From SIG588 sp045597045 (lineage in GTDB: Bacteria; Bacillota; Clostridia; Oscillospirales; Acutalibacteraceae), in assembly GCA_045597045.1 (NCBI GenBank), contig JAZODN010000031.1, positions 1-26,670 of the forward strand: a stretch of 26,670 nt of DNA. Direction: 5' to 3'. The notes under the pieces were generated by a model. It was not told the DNA's origin. It worked only from the letters and a program-made list of their open reading frames with translations, and searched no databases. A program made the translations under genes and the position numbers. The first letter of the stretch is position 1; each line of letters opens with the position of its first letter. This document shows, piece by piece, positions 14,258-23,586 of this stretch.

Positions 14258-15244
14258 TTGAAGATCGGAACTATCACACTGGATGCGCATGCCGCATTAG
14301 CACCGATGGCCGGCGTGGCCGACCGCGCGTTTCGCCGCTTGTGCCGTGGGTATGGGGCGGCGTTCACGGTGAGCGAGATGGTCAGCAGCAAAGGGCTGAG
14401 TTACGGTGACCGCAAAAGCGGAGAACTGATGGTGCTAGACGATGAAGAGCGCCCCTCGGCGGTGCAGCTGTTCGGCAACGAGCCGGATACGATGGCGCGT
14501 GCCGCAACGCTGGCGATGGTGGCGGCGCCCGATTGGCTGGATATCAATATGGGTTGCCCGGCTCCCAAAATCGCAGGCAACGGCAGCGGTAGCGCCTTGC
14601 TGCGCGATCCGGCGCTGTGCGGTCGTTTGGTGGAAGCCGCCGTGAAGGCGGTGGACGTGCCCGTTACCGCCAAAATACGGCTTGGGTATTCCGCCGACCA
14701 AAAAAACGCGGTGGAAGTGGCGCTGGCGTGCGAGGCGGCCGGTGCGGCGGCGGTGACGGTACACGGCCGCACGCGTGACCAGATGTATGCGCCGCCGGTG
14801 GATATCGACGGGATCCGCGCGGTAAAGGCCGCGCTGCACATTCCCGTGATCGCCAACGGCGATATCACCGATGCGCGCTCGGCGGCAGCCATGTTGGAAC
14901 AGACCGGCTGCGACCTGCTGATGGTGGGACGCGGTGCGTTGGGTGCGCCGTGGGTGTTTGCCGAAATCGAGGCATACTTAAACGAAGAACGTCTGCTTCC
15001 GCCACCGCCGATTGCGGTGCGCATGAACGTGCTGTACCGGCAGGTCGCCATGGCGGCGCAGTGGAAGGGCGATCGGGTGGCGCTGCGCGAAGCGCGCAAG
15101 CACACCGCCTGGTATTTAAAAGGCTGGCGCGGTGCCGCCGCATGGCGCGCCGAAGCCTCCTCATTGACAACGCTGGACGATTTAGCAAACCTGTGTGAGC
15201 GCGTGATCCGCGCGAATGAGAAAGGAGATATCATTGATGCGTGA
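14258..15244 (+). CDS. dusB: tRNA-dihydrouridine synthase (DusB-like)
   Basis: This 328-residue FMN enzyme reduces uridines in the D-loop of tRNA to dihydrouridine using NADPH. It has LAPMAGVADRAFRRL (14-28), the family signature, LDINMGCPAPKI with the catalytic Cys100, the FMN-phosphate motif IPVIANGDI, and VGRGALGAPWVF near the end of the barrel, followed by the helical tRNA-binding domain. The start is TTG, supported by AGGAGAGAG close upstream and by MKIGTITLDAHAALAPMAG, which fits the family. It is the first gene of a four-gene plus-strand run. The next gene overlaps its end by 8 bases. Confidence 0.93.
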   Translation: MKIGTITLDAHAALAPMAGVADRAFRRLCRGYGAAFTVSEMVSSKGLSYGDRKSGELMVLDDEERPSAVQLFGNEPDTMARAATLAMVAAPDWLDINMGCPAPKIAGNGSGSALLRDPALCGRLVEAAVKAVDVPVTAKIRLGYSADQKNAVEVALACEAAGAAAVTVHGRTRDQMYAPPVDIDGIRAVKAALHIPVIANGDITDARSAAAMLEQTGCDLLMVGRGALGAPWVFAEIEAYLNEERLLPPPPIAVRMNVLYRQVAMAAQWKGDRVALREARKHTAWYLKGWRGAAAWRAEASSLTTLDDLANLCERVIRANEKGDIIDA

Positions 15245-16418
15245 ACCGAAGGACCCCCGTATGAAAGGGTTGATCAACAAACAGTGGTGGTCGGCACTGC
15301 TGTTGGCACTGGGTATTATTCTGCTGTATAAGATGGTGGAAGACCTCTCCGGTTTGCTGCAGGGGCTTGGCAAACTGGCCGGTATTTTGTCCCCCTTCAT
15401 CGGCGGATTGGTAGTGGCGTCTTTGCTTTACCGTCCGGCGAATGGGTTGGAACGCTTTTTGAAAACGCGCAAAGCCGCCGTGTGGCACCGCCCGGCACGG
15501 GTGTGGTCGCTGCTTGCGGTGTATCTCGGGTTTCTCGGCTTGCTGGCGTTGGTGATTGCGGTCATCGTGCCTGTGTTAATACAGGCCGTCACCGGCTTGA
15601 TCTCCTCGCTGCCGACCTATTATTCCACGGTGGTCGGGTTTGTGAATCGACATAGCGGCGAGGGCGGCATTTTTGAATCGCTGAACCTGCAAGAGATGAT
15701 CAACGGGGTGTATCACTTCGTGTTGGATCACTTGACGATGCAGAACATCATCGGCTATCTCTCCGGTATCATCAGCATTACCGGCTCGCTGCTCAATGTG
15801 TTGATCGCCTTTATCGTGTCGATATATATGCTTGCCGGCCGTGAACATCTGTTGGCTACGGTGCGCCGTGCGGCACACGCCTTTTTGCCCGAACGCGCCG
15901 TGCGGTTGGGCGGCCGCTATTCCCGCAAAGCCAGCGATATTTTTATGCGGTATGTTTACAGCATGCTGGTGGATGCGGTGTGCGTGTGCATTTTGCTGAT
16001 TCCCGGCATGTATATCGCAGGTATTCCGTATCCGCTGGCCTTCGCGGTGTTCGTGGGTATTGCCAACATCGTGCCGTATTTCGGCGCCATTATCAGTGGT
16101 GCTTTCAGCGTGTTGATGCTGATCTTAAGCGGCGAATGGGGCATGGCGGTGTTCCTGGCTGTTTATATCGTGGTGATCCAGCAGCTGGACAGCAATCTGC
16201 TGCAGCCGCGCATTTTTGGGCAGTCGGTGGGGATCGCCCCCATCTACGTGCTGTTTGCGGTCACGGTGGGCGGCGGCTTGGCCGGATTCCTTGGCATTTT
16301 GCTGGGGGTGCCGGCGGTCGCGGTGGTGAAGATTTTGCTCTCCGACCTGATCGCCCATTTGAACCGTGTACGCCTGCAGAAAAAACTGGATGCACAGGAG
16401 GGGCTGTCACATGAATAA
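15237..16418 (+). CDS. AI-2E family (TqsA/PerM-like) membrane permease
   Basis: This 393-residue protein has about eight hydrophobic segments. A central soluble stretch (about 125-190, LISSLPTYYSTVVGF and the helices after it) lies between the first and second membrane blocks. The C-terminal signature DSNLLQPRIFGQSVGIAP followed by GGGLAGFLGILLGVPAVA is characteristic of the family. Members have been described as exporters of AI-2, of sodium, or of unknown substrates, so the substrate cannot be stated. ATG 15237 has AAAGGAG 9 bases upstream and overlaps the preceding dus gene by 8 bases; the open frame from 15216 adds seven residues without a binding site. Its own stop overlaps the next gene by 8 bases. 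Confidence 0.9.
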   Translation: MREPKDPRMKGLINKQWWSALLLALGIILLYKMVEDLSGLLQGLGKLAGILSPFIGGLVVASLLYRPANGLERFLKTRKAAVWHRPARVWSLLAVYLGFLGLLALVIAVIVPVLIQAVTGLISSLPTYYSTVVGFVNRHSGEGGIFESLNLQEMINGVYHFVLDHLTMQNIIGYLSGIISITGSLLNVLIAFIVSIYMLAGREHLLATVRRAAHAFLPERAVRLGGRYSRKASDIFMRYVYSMLVDAVCVCILLIPGMYIAGIPYPLAFAVFVGIANIVPYFGAIISGAFSVLMLILSGEWGMAVFLAVYIVVIQQLDSNLLQPRIFGQSVGIAPIYVLFAVTVGGGLAGFLGILLGVPAVAVVKILLSDLIAHLNRVRLQKKLDAQEGLSHE

Positions 16419-18744
16419 GCGCATGATCGCGATGCTCGCTTCGGTGGTGTTGCTTTGCGGTCTGTTGCCGGTGGGTGCGTCGGCAGTCGCCGGGCAGACG
16501 ATCGTTCCCGAAAACGCGGGGGAAAAGATGATCGTGCACGGTCGCACAATTTTTAATACACAAGGTGGGTTGCGCCTGTTTTGGACCAACTCGGGTTTTA
16601 CGGTGAAGTTTGAGGGCACCTCGCTCACCGCTTCGCTGGCAGCCGATGTGGTAGCGGCCGGCAACTATGCGTATTTGAACGTCTATATTGACGGTGCGCT
16701 CGTTCCTTCCGCTACCGTGAAGTTGGATAGCTCTTCCAAAAGTTATGCACTGGCGGCCGATCTGCCGTTCGGCGAACACACGGTAGAGGTGCGCAAGCGC
16801 AACGAGGCGGCGTACAGCGACTCGTCTTCTGTCACGGTGAAGAGCGTCACCACCGACGGGACCTTTCTTGCGGCACCGGCGGCGCCTTCACGTGTCATTG
16901 AGTTTGTGGGCGATTCTATCACCAGCGGCTTCGGTAACCTGGTGACCGACGGCAGCGGCGACTATACCTCCGACACGGTAGAGGGCACCTTGACCTGGGC
17001 GGTGCTCGCCGCAAAAATGTTGGGTGCCGAAGCCAATGTGCTTTCGCGCAGCGGCATCGGGTATTGCCGCAACGTGGTGATGCACGGCCGCCCAGACAAC
17101 TCCTTTTATGATTACTACACCCAAACGGCCGCGTTACCCGAAGGCACGGTCTCCTCGGCCGCCTGGGATTTTGAAAACCACCCAAGCGACGTGATCGTGA
17201 TCAACCTCGGCAGCAACGATAGCGGCGGCACGTATAACGGCGGCGCCGTACCGGATGCGGTTATGACCTCCGAAGCGGTGGCGTTTTTGGAACTGGTGCG
17301 TGAAAAGAATCCGCATGCGACTATTATTTGGCATTACGGCCTGATGGGCAGCCCCCGTCGCGCGGCGTTGGAAGAAGCGGTGGCGATCCGCCGTGAAGAC
17401 GGCGACGAGAAGGTGCACTTCCTTTTGCAGCGGCAGTTTAACGCCACCACCGAAGGCACCGGCACTCACGGGCATCCTTCGGTGCAGGCCGATATCAACC
17501 GCAGTGAAGATCTGGTGCGGTTCATTGCCCAAGTGATGGGTTGGGAATGGGATGCCGCCCCCATGTTGGCGGCACAGCGCTATTGGTCGGAGCAATATAA
17601 CACGGTTGACCAGCTTTCGCTGCAAACACCCGGCTCGGCACAGGCGTTCGGCGCAGCCGTGCTGGCGGCAGACGCGCTGCTGGCGGCAGACGCGGTCGAA
17701 AACGAAACCATGATCACGGCGGCCAACGACTTGTGGCAGGCATATGCCAACCGCCGTTTGCTGGCCGATATGTCGAAAGACTACATCGTGGTGGATGCGT
17801 GTGACGAGACCCGTGGTGTGGCACTGGGCGGCAGCGGCAAAAAAGGGTTTGACTATACCGACCGCATGGAGGGGAGCGCCTGCCTTTCCACCAAAGGAAC
17901 CGGCAGTGTATACATCAACCACGTGGGTTCCTATAACATACCCCTCCCCGAAGAAGCCGAGAAGTGGTTCTTTGAATGCTGGCTCTATATTGATCATCCC
18001 GACCGCATCCCCGGTGAAGCTTGCTTAGAGGTTTCACAGGAGGTGGACGTTTGTGAAATTTCGTGGGGATTGAACTCGCTCGGTTTGCAGGCAGGTTGGA
18101 ACAAACTGCAGCTGCCGATGAGAGCGCTGCCCGCCGGGATGACCACTCTCAAAAACATTCGTCTGTTTTTGATCGGCGTGACCGAACCGGTGACACTGAA
18201 GTTGGATTACGTGGTGCTTTCGAAAGGCCGCGTGGCAGAGGATACCACGGCTCTCAGCGAGGCCGCGGTTGCGGCAGAGGACTATCTCCTCACCGCCACC
18301 CATAACGAGCTGCTGGCGGCACTGCAATATGCCAAAGCGGCGATGTCGCAAGCCGACGTCGATGCCGCTGCGGCACGATTGCTTTCGGCGCTGGAGGATG
18401 CCCAAAATCACAAGCACAGCTATGACAACGCTTGTGACGCGGATTGTAACGGCTGCGGCGAAAAGCGTGAACCGCCTCACCGTTGGGAAAACGAACGGGA
18501 TGATTTCTGCGAAGGCTGCGGAACCACCCGTGACGTCACCGCGTTGGGCGATGTGAACGGCGACGGCAAGGTGGACTCCACCGATGCGCGCATGACCTTG
18601 CAATATGCGGTGAAAAAAATTACCGACGAGCAGTTGAATCTGGCAGCGGCCGACGTGAACGGCAGCGGTCAGGTGGATTCCACCGATGCACGCCTGATTT
18701 TGCAGCGCGCGGTGGAGAAAATTGATAAATTTCCTGCCGAATAA
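16411..18744 (+). CDS. Secreted CE2-like SGNH carbohydrate esterase with C-terminal dockerin
   Basis: This 777-residue protein begins with a signal peptide (hydrophobic MLASVVLLCGLLPVG, probable cleavage after ASA near residue 25). Residues about 30-145 form a beta-sandwich like the N-terminal domain of CE2 acetyl esterases. The catalytic SGNH domain has GDSITSGFGN (Ser169), the Asn block NLGSND (265-270) and HGHPS with His355. No Asp three residues before this His is obvious, in line with CE2 enzymes that use a Ser-His dyad. A second beta-sandwich (about 465-610), a helical linker, and a Cys-rich segment with CDADCNGCG follow. The C-terminus is a type I dockerin with two calcium loops, DVNGDGKVD (714-722) and DVNGSGQVD (748-756). 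It should deacetylate plant polysaccharides at the cell surface or in a cellulosome. AGGAGGGG precedes ATG 16411. Confidence 0.9.
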   Translation: MNKRMIAMLASVVLLCGLLPVGASAVAGQTIVPENAGEKMIVHGRTIFNTQGGLRLFWTNSGFTVKFEGTSLTASLAADVVAAGNYAYLNVYIDGALVPSATVKLDSSSKSYALAADLPFGEHTVEVRKRNEAAYSDSSSVTVKSVTTDGTFLAAPAAPSRVIEFVGDSITSGFGNLVTDGSGDYTSDTVEGTLTWAVLAAKMLGAEANVLSRSGIGYCRNVVMHGRPDNSFYDYYTQTAALPEGTVSSAAWDFENHPSDVIVINLGSNDSGGTYNGGAVPDAVMTSEAVAFLELVREKNPHATIIWHYGLMGSPRRAALEEAVAIRREDGDEKVHFLLQRQFNATTEGTGTHGHPSVQADINRSEDLVRFIAQVMGWEWDAAPMLAAQRYWSEQYNTVDQLSLQTPGSAQAFGAAVLAADALLAADAVENETMITAANDLWQAYANRRLLADMSKDYIVVDACDETRGVALGGSGKKGFDYTDRMEGSACLSTKGTGSVYINHVGSYNIPLPEEAEKWFFECWLYIDHPDRIPGEACLEVSQEVDVCEISWGLNSLGLQAGWNKLQLPMRALPAGMTTLKNIRLFLIGVTEPVTLKLDYVVLSKGRVAEDTTALSEAAVAAEDYLLTATHNELLAALQYAKAAMSQADVDAAAARLLSALEDAQNHKHSYDNACDADCNGCGEKREPPHRWENERDDFCEGCGTTRDVTALGDVNGDGKVDSTDARMTLQYAVKKITDEQLNLAAADVNGSGQVDSTDARLILQRAVEKIDKFPAE

Positions 18745-18756
18745 GGGGAAAACGGT

Positions 18757-20028
18757 ATGTACGGAGCATTGATTGTATTTGCCGTGGCCTATGTGTTGAT
18801 GATGGTGTTCAGCAAATATCGGCCGTATATTGCTTTGGCAGCGGCAGGGCTGTTTATTGTTACGGGCATGCTGTCGCTCGGCAACGTGTGGAGTGCCATT
18901 GACTGGAACGTGCTGCTGATGATCGCCGGTACCATGGGCACGGTGGCGCTGTTTATCGAAAGTCAAATGCCGTCGCTGCTGGCGGAATGGATCATGGAAC
19001 GTGTGCACAGCGTGCGCGCGGCTGCTGTGGCCATGGCGTTGTTTGCCGGTATTATTTCGGCGTTTGTGGATAACGTGGCCACCGTGTTGATGGTCGCGCC
19101 CGTGGCACTTGAAATTTGTCGAAAACTCAAAACCAATCCCGTGCCGTTCATTATCGGCATTGCGGTTTCTTCCAATCTGCAAGGAGCAGCCACGTTGGTG
19201 GGAGATACCACCGCCATTATGCTCGGCTCGGCAATGGATATGAGTTTTATGGATTTCTTCTGGTACAAGGGCCGCCCCGGCATGTTTTTTGCGGTGGAGT
19301 TGGGTGCGGTGCTTTCGGCACTCATTCTGTTTTTCCTGTTTCGTCGCGAAAAAAAGCCGATTCCCCCATCGGGTGAGCGCACAAAAGTGACCGATTACGT
19401 GCCTTCGGTCTTGTTGCTCGGTACCATTGTGATGCTGATCGCGGCTTCCTTCGTGCCTAACAAACCCGATGTCACGAACGGTGTTATTTGCTGTTTGCTG
19501 TTTGCGGTTGGGTTGGTGTACCACACGCTGCGCAAGCGTTCTGTCAAGGCGATGTTTGCACCGCTGCGCGAGATTGATTTTGAAACGATCGGTTTGCTGC
19601 TCGGTCTGTTTTTGATGATCGGCGGCATCGCCGAGCAGGGTGTGATCGATGCGGCCGCTGCTTTGCTCGCCAAATTGGGCGGCGGCAACGTGTTTGTGCT
19701 GTATACCGTGATCGTATGGGCGTCGGTGCTGATTTCGGCGTTTATCGACAACATTCCCTACGTTGCCACCATGATTCCCGTGATCGCCGGTTTGGCAGCA
19801 ACGTTAGGGGTGGATGCCACGGTGCTGTATTTTGGTTTGTTATCGGGTGCCACCCTCGGCGGCAATTGCACCCCCATCGGGGCGTCCGCCAACATTACCG
19901 GCATCGGCATCCTTCGCAGGGAGGGATACACCGTGAGGAACCGCGACTTTTTCCAGATCGGCATTCCTTTCACATTGGCGGCCATCGTGCCGGCCTACGT
20001 ATATCTGTGGCTATTGTACGGCGTGTAA
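18757..20028 (+). CDS. Ion transporter superfamily (SLC13/ArsB/NhaD-like) permease
   Basis: This 423-residue membrane protein has about ten to eleven hydrophobic segments and the two-fold inverted repeat of the IT superfamily. Paired motifs are SAFVDNVATVLMVAP and SAFIDNIPYVATMIPV, and paired hairpins are SSNLQGAATLVGDTTAIML and GATLGGNCTPIGASANITG. These match the ArsB/NhaD and citrate/anion transporter group, but substrate and coupling ion cannot be read. ATG 18757 lies 12 bases after the esterase stop, with AAGGGGA in the gap, so it belongs to the same run of genes. Expression together with a deacetylating enzyme makes organic-anion transport thinkable, but this is only context. Confidence 0.85.
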   Translation: MYGALIVFAVAYVLMMVFSKYRPYIALAAAGLFIVTGMLSLGNVWSAIDWNVLLMIAGTMGTVALFIESQMPSLLAEWIMERVHSVRAAAVAMALFAGIISAFVDNVATVLMVAPVALEICRKLKTNPVPFIIGIAVSSNLQGAATLVGDTTAIMLGSAMDMSFMDFFWYKGRPGMFFAVELGAVLSALILFFLFRREKKPIPPSGERTKVTDYVPSVLLLGTIVMLIAASFVPNKPDVTNGVICCLLFAVGLVYHTLRKRSVKAMFAPLREIDFETIGLLLGLFLMIGGIAEQGVIDAAAALLAKLGGGNVFVLYTVIVWASVLISAFIDNIPYVATMIPVIAGLAATLGVDATVLYFGLLSGATLGGNCTPIGASANITGIGILRREGYTVRNRDFFQIGIPFTLAAIVPAYVYLWLLYGV

Positions 20029-20040
20029 AAACATAGCAAA

Positions 20041-20078
20041 GCCCCCGAAGTTCAAATTTTTGAACTTCGGGGGCTTTT
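20041..20078. terminator. Bidirectional terminator between convergent operons
   Basis: GCCCCCGAAGTTCAAA (20041-20056) pairs perfectly with TTTGAACTTCGGGGGC (20059-20074), followed by TTTTATT on the plus strand and by TTTGCTATGTTTTT on the minus strand. Confidence 0.93.
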
Positions 20079-20079
20079 A

Positions 20080-21135
20080 TTACAGCAAGTCTTTCAGCAC
20101 AGGTTCCATCGCATGCGCCATACACCACATGCCAAGGTCGTTCGGGTGTGCCTGGTCCACGCGGCAGTTTTCTGCGCCCACCGCTTCGTAGAAGGTTTGC
20201 CCGTCGAGGAAAAAGACGCGACGGTCGCCGTTTGCCACCGCGTTTTCATAGGTGCGGCGTATGACCGCGCGGCGCTGTTCCCGGTCGGCAAAACAGTTGT
20301 CGGCTGCCGAAATCATGATCACGGGCAGGTCGGGGCGTTTTTCACGCAGACGTTTGAAAAACGGCTCGTGTGTGTTCTGCAGGAATTGCGCATCGGAGGC
20401 GTTGTGGTCGTAATCAAACACGAACGCACTCATCGGCAGGGTGGCGATATAGTCTGCCATGGCGAGTTCCGCACGGCAACTGCCCGAAAAGCCGAGGTTT
20501 AAGATTTCCGTGTCTAGATTACGTGCCAGTATCGCGGGATAGGCGGTGCCGCCGCGCGAAGCACAGCCGCCCTGCGTAATGGAAGAACCGTAAAACACTA
20601 CCGGCAGCTCGTGTGCGTAGGGGGTGGCAGGCAGCACGGTGGCATCTTTCTCCAGGGCCACCGCAATATCATTGATTTCGTTATACAGCGGAAAATGAAT
20701 CAGGATATCGCACATCCCCTCAAAAGGAATGTGAACGATGGCCTCCAACGGGACCTCTTCCTCGGGGGGCTCGGTCTTCGGGGGAATAAAGGTGTGGATA
20801 TGCTCACCGTTGGCATATAGATCGAAAAAGGCGGCGCCTGTGCGCGGCATGTGGGAAAAATCCTGTATATACGGCACATACCACTTCAGTGCCACACGCT
20901 TGGAGTCGGTGCGAAAACGGATGCGGCCGCCGGCGGTGTGCGTACACAGTTCGGCCACGCCGGAGTTGATAGTGTCGGCCACTGTTTGCGGCATGCGCAA
21001 AAACTTGCCCCCTTTTTCTGCACACAACAATCCGTGAATCGAAAAGGGTGCTTTGCGCGGATCGTAGTTGTGCATGCCGACAAAGGAAACCTCAATGGAG
21101 GAAAAGTTCTTATCAATGGCTTCAATGTTGCTCAT
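20080..21135 (-). CDS. SGNH/GDSL-family esterase, probably acetyl esterase
   Basis: This 351-residue cytoplasmic protein has no signal peptide. An N-terminal beta domain (about 20-165) contains AAFFDLYANGE, the GxDLY-type motif that precedes this SGNH subgroup. The catalytic domain has FYGSSITQGG with Ser185, the Gly block LGFSGSC (213-219), the Asn in DYDHN (Asn245) and D-x-x-H in VDQAHPND (Asp327, His330), so all four SGNH blocks are intact. GAGGTAATACC precedes ATG 21135, and the GH43 gene ends 9 bases upstream. In this operon it most likely removes acetyl groups from imported xylo- or arabino-oligosaccharides so that the two glycosidases can act. Confidence 0.9.
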   Translation of the reverse strand: MSNIEAIDKNFSSIEVSFVGMHNYDPRKAPFSIHGLLCAEKGGKFLRMPQTVADTINSGVAELCTHTAGGRIRFRTDSKRVALKWYVPYIQDFSHMPRTGAAFFDLYANGEHIHTFIPPKTEPPEEEVPLEAIVHIPFEGMCDILIHFPLYNEINDIAVALEKDATVLPATPYAHELPVVFYGSSITQGGCASRGGTAYPAILARNLDTEILNLGFSGSCRAELAMADYIATLPMSAFVFDYDHNASDAQFLQNTHEPFFKRLREKRPDLPVIMISAADNCFADREQRRAVIRRTYENAVANGDRRVFFLDGQTFYEAVGAENCRVDQAHPNDLGMWCMAHAMEPVLKDLL

Positions 21136-21144
21136 GGTATTACC

Positions 21145-22194
21145 TCACTCGTAATCGTTGGGCGACCAACGATCCTTCCAATCAATATAGGCCATTTCGC
21201 CTTCAAAGCGAAGCGGCAGCCAAACGTAGCGTGCTTTTGACGTGTCGCGCGAACCGTCGGCTAAATAGGACATATCCTCCGTGCCGTCCGGCTCATAATA
21301 GGGGTTACACGCCTTCAAAAACGCTTTTTTGTATTCCTCATACGGATAATGCATGCAGTCCGGCGCCCAACGGTCGGCCACCGCGATATACAGATCCTTC
21401 TTGGTCGGCACCTTAAAGACCGAGGCGATCTGGCTGTGGAAAGAGGTGTGGCTCTCATCGGTGGGGTGGGGATCACCCAACACGCGATACGGCCCGTGCC
21501 ACGTGTCGGCTACTGCGAGTTCCGAGGGATTGGGCAGGTAGCCGGTTGTGCCGGAGGTGAGCAGATAGTGCTTGCCGTGCCGCGTGAAATGGGCGGTCGC
21601 CTCGCGAACAAACGGCGGTCCGCTGTGGGGAAAGTGGGTGGAATAATAGCCTGTTACGTCGGTGTAATCGTCGGTGAGGTCGGCGCAGATCGTCTCGCTG
21701 TGGACGCGTTCAAAGTAATAGTACGCCTTGCCGTCGGGGGCAACCGCCAGATCAAAATCACCGGCGCTCATACCCAACGGGCGCAGATGCTGCCGCACCT
21801 TGCGGTAAGGGCCGGTCAGGTTATCGGCCACCAAAACGGTGGAGCGCTGGGTATCATCGCGGTACATCACCTTTACCCAACAGACGAAGTTCTTGGTTTC
21901 ATGGTTATAGATGATGTGAGGGCGGTCCATCATGGAGGAGGGGTGCAGCGGCGAGGTGGGATCTTCCGTTTCGGGAGGAATGATTACACCCAGATCTTCC
22001 CAGTTGCACAGATCCGGCGAACGGTACATACGCACGCCCCAGTGCCAAATGCCGTTTTTACCGTCGGTCTTCTCCTTGTTTTCGCCATACCAATAATATA
22101 CCCCCTCGTGATACAGCACCGAACCACCGTGTGCTTGAATGGGGTTTTTGTTGGTATCCAGCCACACTTCGCCGGGATAAATAGCATCATACAT
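21145..22194 (-). CDS. Glycoside hydrolase family 43-like protein
   Basis: This 349-residue protein looks like a five-bladed beta-propeller of the GH43 type, which cleaves arabinose, xylose or galactose side groups. The N-terminus reads VWLDTNKNPIQAHGGSVLYH followed by YYWYGE, with Asp13 as a candidate base and the conserved AHGG. MMDRPHIIYN (88-97) supplies the second conserved Asp (90). ADRWAPD near residue 300 and the C-terminal LPLRFEGEMAYIDWKD fit the last blade. ATG 22194 is the first start with a binding site (AAGGAG, 12 bases upstream, rather far); the longer frame to 22356 overlaps the previous gene and encodes a Cys/Arg-rich stretch unlike a protein. No signal peptide. Confidence 0.85.
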   Translation of the reverse strand: MYDAIYPGEVWLDTNKNPIQAHGGSVLYHEGVYYWYGENKEKTDGKNGIWHWGVRMYRSPDLCNWEDLGVIIPPETEDPTSPLHPSSMMDRPHIIYNHETKNFVCWVKVMYRDDTQRSTVLVADNLTGPYRKVRQHLRPLGMSAGDFDLAVAPDGKAYYYFERVHSETICADLTDDYTDVTGYYSTHFPHSGPPFVREATAHFTRHGKHYLLTSGTTGYLPNPSELAVADTWHGPYRVLGDPHPTDESHTSFHSQIASVFKVPTKKDLYIAVADRWAPDCMHYPYEEYKKAFLKACNPYYEPDGTEDMSYLADGSRDTSKARYVWLPLRFEGEMAYIDWKDRWSPNDYE

Positions 22195-22261
22195 AGCAGT
22201 GGTATACTCCTTAGTGTGATTAAAAATTCGCTTGGGGAGAGAGGAGCAGCCTGTCTCCGTG

Positions 22262-23560
22262 TTACGCAGTGAACACGCAGAGCACCGACGACGCAGGAAG
22301 CATGCGCGGCAACGCGCAATCCATCCAGCTGCGCGATTCATCCACAATCTTCGCACCGATAACGGGGCGGTCGCAGTTCAGCTGCAGCGGCACGGGGTGT
22401 TCGTTCGTGTTGGCGATTACCACGCAGCCCGTATCGTCGGCCGCTGCTACGGCGTACACGTTTTCGCCCTCTACCGTGACGGTCGCCTGTGTCTTGCGCT
22501 TATACAACTCGTTAAACGCCGCAAATGCGTAATAGACGGGGAACGGCTCGGTGGTGATGGGGTTGAACAAACTGCGGTAGTTGCCGGAACCGAAACCGCA
22601 ATCGTAGAACATGGCGCTGTCGAGAGGGGTGTCCTGCCACATCAGCATCATGCCGGCGGTCAGCGCCGCATGGCGCGGCTTGGCATACGACCCCCACACG
22701 TCGGGATTCCACTCGTTGCAGGAGGTTTCGGTGTGGGCATAGCCGATGGCATCCAATCGCTCACGCACATAGTGGGCGTATTTGCGGTTGTTCTCGATCG
22801 GGTCGTAGCTGTGCCACGAGAAGAAATCGAGCACCAATTGATGCTTTTGCACGAACACCAAGAAGGCGTCGAAAAACTCAATAAAATATTCCGCACGGTC
22901 AGATGCGGCCGAGTTGGTGACAATCTTATCCTCTTTCAGCGCATAGAAACCGCAACTCGCATATCCGCCAAACTTCAAATGCGGGAATTTTTCCTTCAAG
23001 TAGGTGGTTGCCACGCGGTACAGTTCAAAATACTGCTCCTTTGTGCCGCGCCACATGGAGTTCACCATCGGGTCTTCCCAATTGTCCGGTTCGTTCCAAA
23101 TTTCCCAATAGGTGATTTGGTAGTGAAAGCCGTTGGCCCACCCTTCGGTATAGTGACGAATGATATGCTCGCAGATCTGTGCCCACTTCAGGTTGTCTTT
23201 CGGCGGATAAATGCGGTACGCCTTGATGTACGCGTCATTTTCAATGGTCACGCCCAAGCGATACACCGGTTCCAGCCCGTTTTCCACCATAGCGGTGATC
23301 AGCATATCGGTAAAAGTGAAGTCATACGAGGCCGGATCTTCCACGTCTGCATCAAAATCGCGGAAAATGTTCGGAATATCCACCCAGCGGTTCTGCCCGT
23401 ACGCACCGCCCGTATCGTGCAGACGGGAATAGGGCATGCCAACCTCTTTCAAATAGTGAAAAAGATCAAAGTTCGTGCCGCGCAGAGGGGGTTGTCCACC
23501 GGCGTGCATCGGTTTGATAACGCCCACGGGTGTGTTGAAATCTACGGTAATGTTGGCCAT
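22262..23560 (-). CDS. Glycoside hydrolase family 39-like beta-xylosidase
   Basis: This 432-residue clan GH-A barrel protein opens with RLHDTGGAYG (46-55), carries the acid/base motif EIWNEPDNWE (Glu157) and the nucleophile region HTETSCNEWNP (Glu283 is the likely nucleophile, Glu278 the alternative). FFSWHSYDP (247-255) and MFYDCGFGSG fit later barrel strands, and the last 80 residues form a small beta domain. GH39 enzymes release xylose or act on related substrates; the exact one is open. GAGGTGATCGT precedes ATG 23560. It is first in the minus-strand operon GH39, GH43, esterase. There is no signal peptide, so substrates must be imported; no sugar transporter is encoded in the window. Confidence 0.87.
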   Translation of the reverse strand: MANITVDFNTPVGVIKPMHAGGQPPLRGTNFDLFHYLKEVGMPYSRLHDTGGAYGQNRWVDIPNIFRDFDADVEDPASYDFTFTDMLITAMVENGLEPVYRLGVTIENDAYIKAYRIYPPKDNLKWAQICEHIIRHYTEGWANGFHYQITYWEIWNEPDNWEDPMVNSMWRGTKEQYFELYRVATTYLKEKFPHLKFGGYASCGFYALKEDKIVTNSAASDRAEYFIEFFDAFLVFVQKHQLVLDFFSWHSYDPIENNRKYAHYVRERLDAIGYAHTETSCNEWNPDVWGSYAKPRHAALTAGMMLMWQDTPLDSAMFYDCGFGSGNYRSLFNPITTEPFPVYYAFAAFNELYKRKTQATVTVEGENVYAVAAADDTGCVVIANTNEHPVPLQLNCDRPVIGAKIVDESRSWMDCALPRMLPASSVLCVFTA

Positions 23561-23586
23561 ACGATCACCTCATATATAATGGGAAT

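Noticed and set aside
18034..19524. 496-residue minus-strand open frame over the esterase and permease
   Set aside because: His/Gln-rich shadow spanning two real genes on the other strand.
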